DNA from: Oleiphilus sp. | GTDB taxonomy: Bacteria; Pseudomonadota; Gammaproteobacteria; Pseudomonadales; Oleiphilaceae | NCBI GenBank assembly: GCA_006212045.1 | Contig: PZPK01000024.1 | Location: 1 to 64,000, forward strand | Reading direction: 5' to 3' | DNA length: 64,000 nucleotides | Part shown: piece by piece, positions 62,354 to 64,000 of the stretch | Numbering within the stretch: position 1 is the stretch's first letter | How the letters are laid out: the number at the start of each line of letters is the position of its first letter | Program-made: the position numbers and the translations under genes | The notes under the pieces: generated by a model | Database searches by the model: none | What the model saw: only the letters and a program-made list of their open reading frames with translations | What the model was told of the DNA's origin: nothing

Positions 62354-63430
62354 ATGAACTCGACATTAACTCGATGGGATAAACTAAGCCGGCTCGGGGG
62401 CGCGTACTTCAGCTATGTGCTGTTCCTGTGTCTTGGTCTTGGTCTGTCACTGGGTGGCTGGTGGTATTTAAGTGGCTTTATCTTTGTTTCGGTGATCGTG
62501 CCTTTACTCGATATGTTTAGCTCTCCGGATCTAGACAATTTTCGGAAGAATGACTTTGGCCCAATTGAAACGCAACTACTCAGACTTGCGCCGGTGGGTT
62601 TTGTAATTGGGTACCTGTTCTTTTTATACCGCTACCTGTTTGCTTTTGATCAGCTGAATGCATGGGAGGTTTGTGCAGCCCTCGCTTCTCTGGGGATGAC
62701 AGGTGCAATTGCTTTCACCGCCTGTCATGAACTGATGCATAAGCGCGGCTCGCCATTACGATTGGCTGTATCACGCGCATTTCTGCTGCATATGTGCTAT
62801 CTGCACTACGAGCAATCGCATGTATTTGGGCATCACACGTATGTTGGCCTGAAACGAGACAACAATACCGCGTGGATGAACGAATCAGCGTTAAGCTACG
62901 TGCTCAGGACTATCCCCGGTACATTCCTGTTTACATGGAACTACTCGAAACTCAGACAGTCGACAGAAACCAGAATATCGCCCATGAATACTGCATATCT
63001 CCAGTTGGCAGTTACCGGTATTTTTTTGGTCACGATGGTTAGTATTTTTGGCTTTGCCATTTTCCTGTTCCTTCTAGCGCAGAGCGCCGTTGCTGTGATC
63101 GTTATGGAATTGATTTCTTATATCGAACACTATGGTCTGATGCGATCCAAGGTGGACGGGGGCATCGAACAGGTGAGGGTAGTGCACTCATGGGATTCCT
63201 ATCATCGATTTTCGAATTATCTGACCTTTATGGTCCAGCGCCATGCGGACCACCACACATGTGCCTCACGGGATTATTATTTGTTGAGTGCGAACGAGGA
63301 GTCACCACAACTGCCATTTGGCTATCCGGTAATGACGACAATTGCGTTAGTGCCGTTTGTATGGCGGTGGTTGATGGAGCGGGAGCTGACCCAATGGGCT
63401 TCGACGCACAGTGAAAGCCGCCTGGCGTAA
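62354..63430 (+). CDS. alkB: AlkB-type membrane alkane/fatty-chain monooxygenase
   Basis: 358 aa from ATG 62354; reading from 62270 lacks support. The four AlkB histidine motifs are present: HELMHK, HVFGHH (for EHNRGHH), the NYIEHYG-like YIEHYGL, and LQRHADHH-like VQRHADHH. PQLPFGYPVM follows, and six membrane helices are seen. These di-iron enzymes hydroxylate terminal methyls of alkanes or modify fatty chains. In this cluster it more likely modifies the PKS product than grows on alkanes. No rubredoxin gene is visible. Confidence 0.88.
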   Translation: MNSTLTRWDKLSRLGGAYFSYVLFLCLGLGLSLGGWWYLSGFIFVSVIVPLLDMFSSPDLDNFRKNDFGPIETQLLRLAPVGFVIGYLFFLYRYLFAFDQLNAWEVCAALASLGMTGAIAFTACHELMHKRGSPLRLAVSRAFLLHMCYLHYEQSHVFGHHTYVGLKRDNNTAWMNESALSYVLRTIPGTFLFTWNYSKLRQSTETRISPMNTAYLQLAVTGIFLVTMVSIFGFAIFLFLLAQSAVAVIVMELISYIEHYGLMRSKVDGGIEQVRVVHSWDSYHRFSNYLTFMVQRHADHHTCASRDYYLLSANEESPQLPFGYPVMTTIALVPFVWRWLMERELTQWASTHSESRLA

Positions 63431-63432
63431 CC

Positions 63433-63477
63433 GCTTTGAAGACATAGCTCATTAGTTGGGAGAAGCGACTTCAAAGC
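63433..63477. other. Inverted repeat after alkB
   Basis: GCTTTGAAG and CTTCAAAGC, 9-bp arms with a 27-nt loop and no T-run. It may be a weak terminator-like structure. Confidence 0.3.
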
Positions 63478-63632
63478 TGCGTCGTATTTCAGGAAGCATT
63501 TGTATCTTTTCTGCGCTCCCAAAGCAGTTAAATCAAAGGCCTATGCCGATATTGAATTTTGCTGAGTACCGGGAATTTGGAGCCGGGAATTGATAACTGA
63601 ACACTTAACATTTTTCTACCTGGACGACATAA

Positions 63633-64000
63633 ATGCCCAAGAAGAATAAACGCAAGCGTAATAAATCGACATCAAAGCAAGAATCAAAGAACTCGGTTAG
63701 CACTGATCTTCGCAAACGAGTCAACGAAGCCTTAAAGGCTGGAGATCTAGAATTAACGAAGCGCTTACTGCTTGAATTTTTGTCCTTGGACGAAACCCCT
63801 AGAGCTTATTATTTGCTGGGTTCTATTTGCCGAGAACTTGAGGAATACGAAGAGGCGCTAGACTATCTCGAGAAAGGGCTGAAACTCCTTGAGTCAAAAA
63901 AGGATGTTGTAGAGGGGTGGATTTATTATGAGCTGTATATGGTGTTCAGTCGGTATACGTTTGAAGGTCGAGAAGCAGAGAAGTGTACAAATTGGCTGAA
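63633..64000 (+). CDS. TPR-type protein, partial at window end
   Basis: Open frame from ATG 63633 to the right edge (122 codons seen). Basic N-terminus (MPKKNKRKRNKSTSKQ), then helical repeats of tetratricopeptide type (AYYLLGSICRELEEYEEALDYLEKGLKLL). This includes the conserved small/large residue spacing of a TPR. Often a protein-protein scaffold. The rest lies outside the window. Confidence 0.65.
   Translation, partial: MPKKNKRKRNKSTSKQESKNSVSTDLRKRVNEALKAGDLELTKRLLLEFLSLDETPRAYYLLGSICRELEEYEEALDYLEKGLKLLESKKDVVEGWIYYELYMVFSRYTFEGREAEKCTNWL

Noticed and set aside
62354-63430. Reading alkB as an alkane-degradation gene
   Set aside because: No rubredoxin, alcohol dehydrogenase or regulator typical of alkane operons is nearby; the PKS/AAR context makes product tailoring more likely.

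Overview
The window looks like part of a large conjugative plasmid of a gammaproteobacterium, probably marine or hydrocarbon-associated. The plasmid reading rests on a ParA/ParB partition locus beside parS-like palindromes and iterons, a complete F-type (type IV) transfer apparatus and a MOBH-family relaxase. No integrase or attachment site is seen, but an integrative conjugative element cannot be excluded because both edges are open. No replication initiator, rRNA, tRNA or CRISPR array is recognised. AlkB-type chemistry and the many membrane and signalling genes fit an Oceanospirillales/Alteromonadales-like host; that part is inference.

Layout. 1-1848 is a mostly non-coding control region with three 18-bp iterons, a 232-240 bp repeat family carrying frameshifted pilin-gene fragments plus parS-like sites, and a TnsA-like remnant. 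1849-4957 is parA-parB followed by a second, Noc/KorB-like parB. 5076-6224 holds two small secreted/membrane proteins and a sigma-70-like factor. 6225-6917 is empty. 6918-13584 (minus) is flhC-like activator-traF-traH-traG. 13701-19964 (plus) is flhD-like activator, S49 peptidase, OmpA-like lipoprotein, traI (MOBH), traD and traJ (DUF4400). 20026-31245 is traL-E-K-B-dsbC-like-traV plus a 2167-aa secreted Ig-like protein. 31835-42638 is the traA pilin, traC, a PHINT-repeat protein, trhF peptidase, a trbC-traW fusion, a 78-aa membrane protein, traU and traN.

The cargo follows. 42645-47208 (minus) is a signalling block: a degenerate histidine kinase, two receiver proteins, a LuxR-type regulator, a 110-aa protein and a diguanylate cyclase. 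47262-52281 (minus) has an AT-hook-like protein and a compact operon containing an ABC-2 transporter, a PD-(D/E)XK nuclease split over two membrane-anchored ORFs, and unknown proteins. 52388-53110 encodes an H1-like protein with a helix-hairpin-helix. 53118-59188 (minus) is an acyl-ACP-reductase-like enzyme, an AT-less KS-DH-ER-KR-ACP polyketide synthase and a lone receiver. 59269-63430 (plus) is a secreted START-like protein, a 7TMR-DISM histidine kinase and an AlkB-type membrane monooxygenase. A TPR-type ORF runs off the right edge.

How it works together. A box, TACTATGCAAATATA or close variants, lies before most transfer transcription units (5875, 13604, 13660, 19995, 31698, 31770, 32209, 34831, 35754), and a palindromic form lies at the start of the nuclease/ABC operon (52274). 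This implies one transfer regulon, probably driven by the FlhC/FlhD-like pair (compare SetCD/AcaCD of SXT/IncC) and/or the plasmid sigma factor. The most novel part is 53118-63430: a reduced polyketide/fatty chain would be built on an ACP, released as an aldehyde, and modified by AlkB, beside two sensors and several receivers. A plasmid-encoded lipid signal and its perception is a testable hypothesis, not a demonstrated function.
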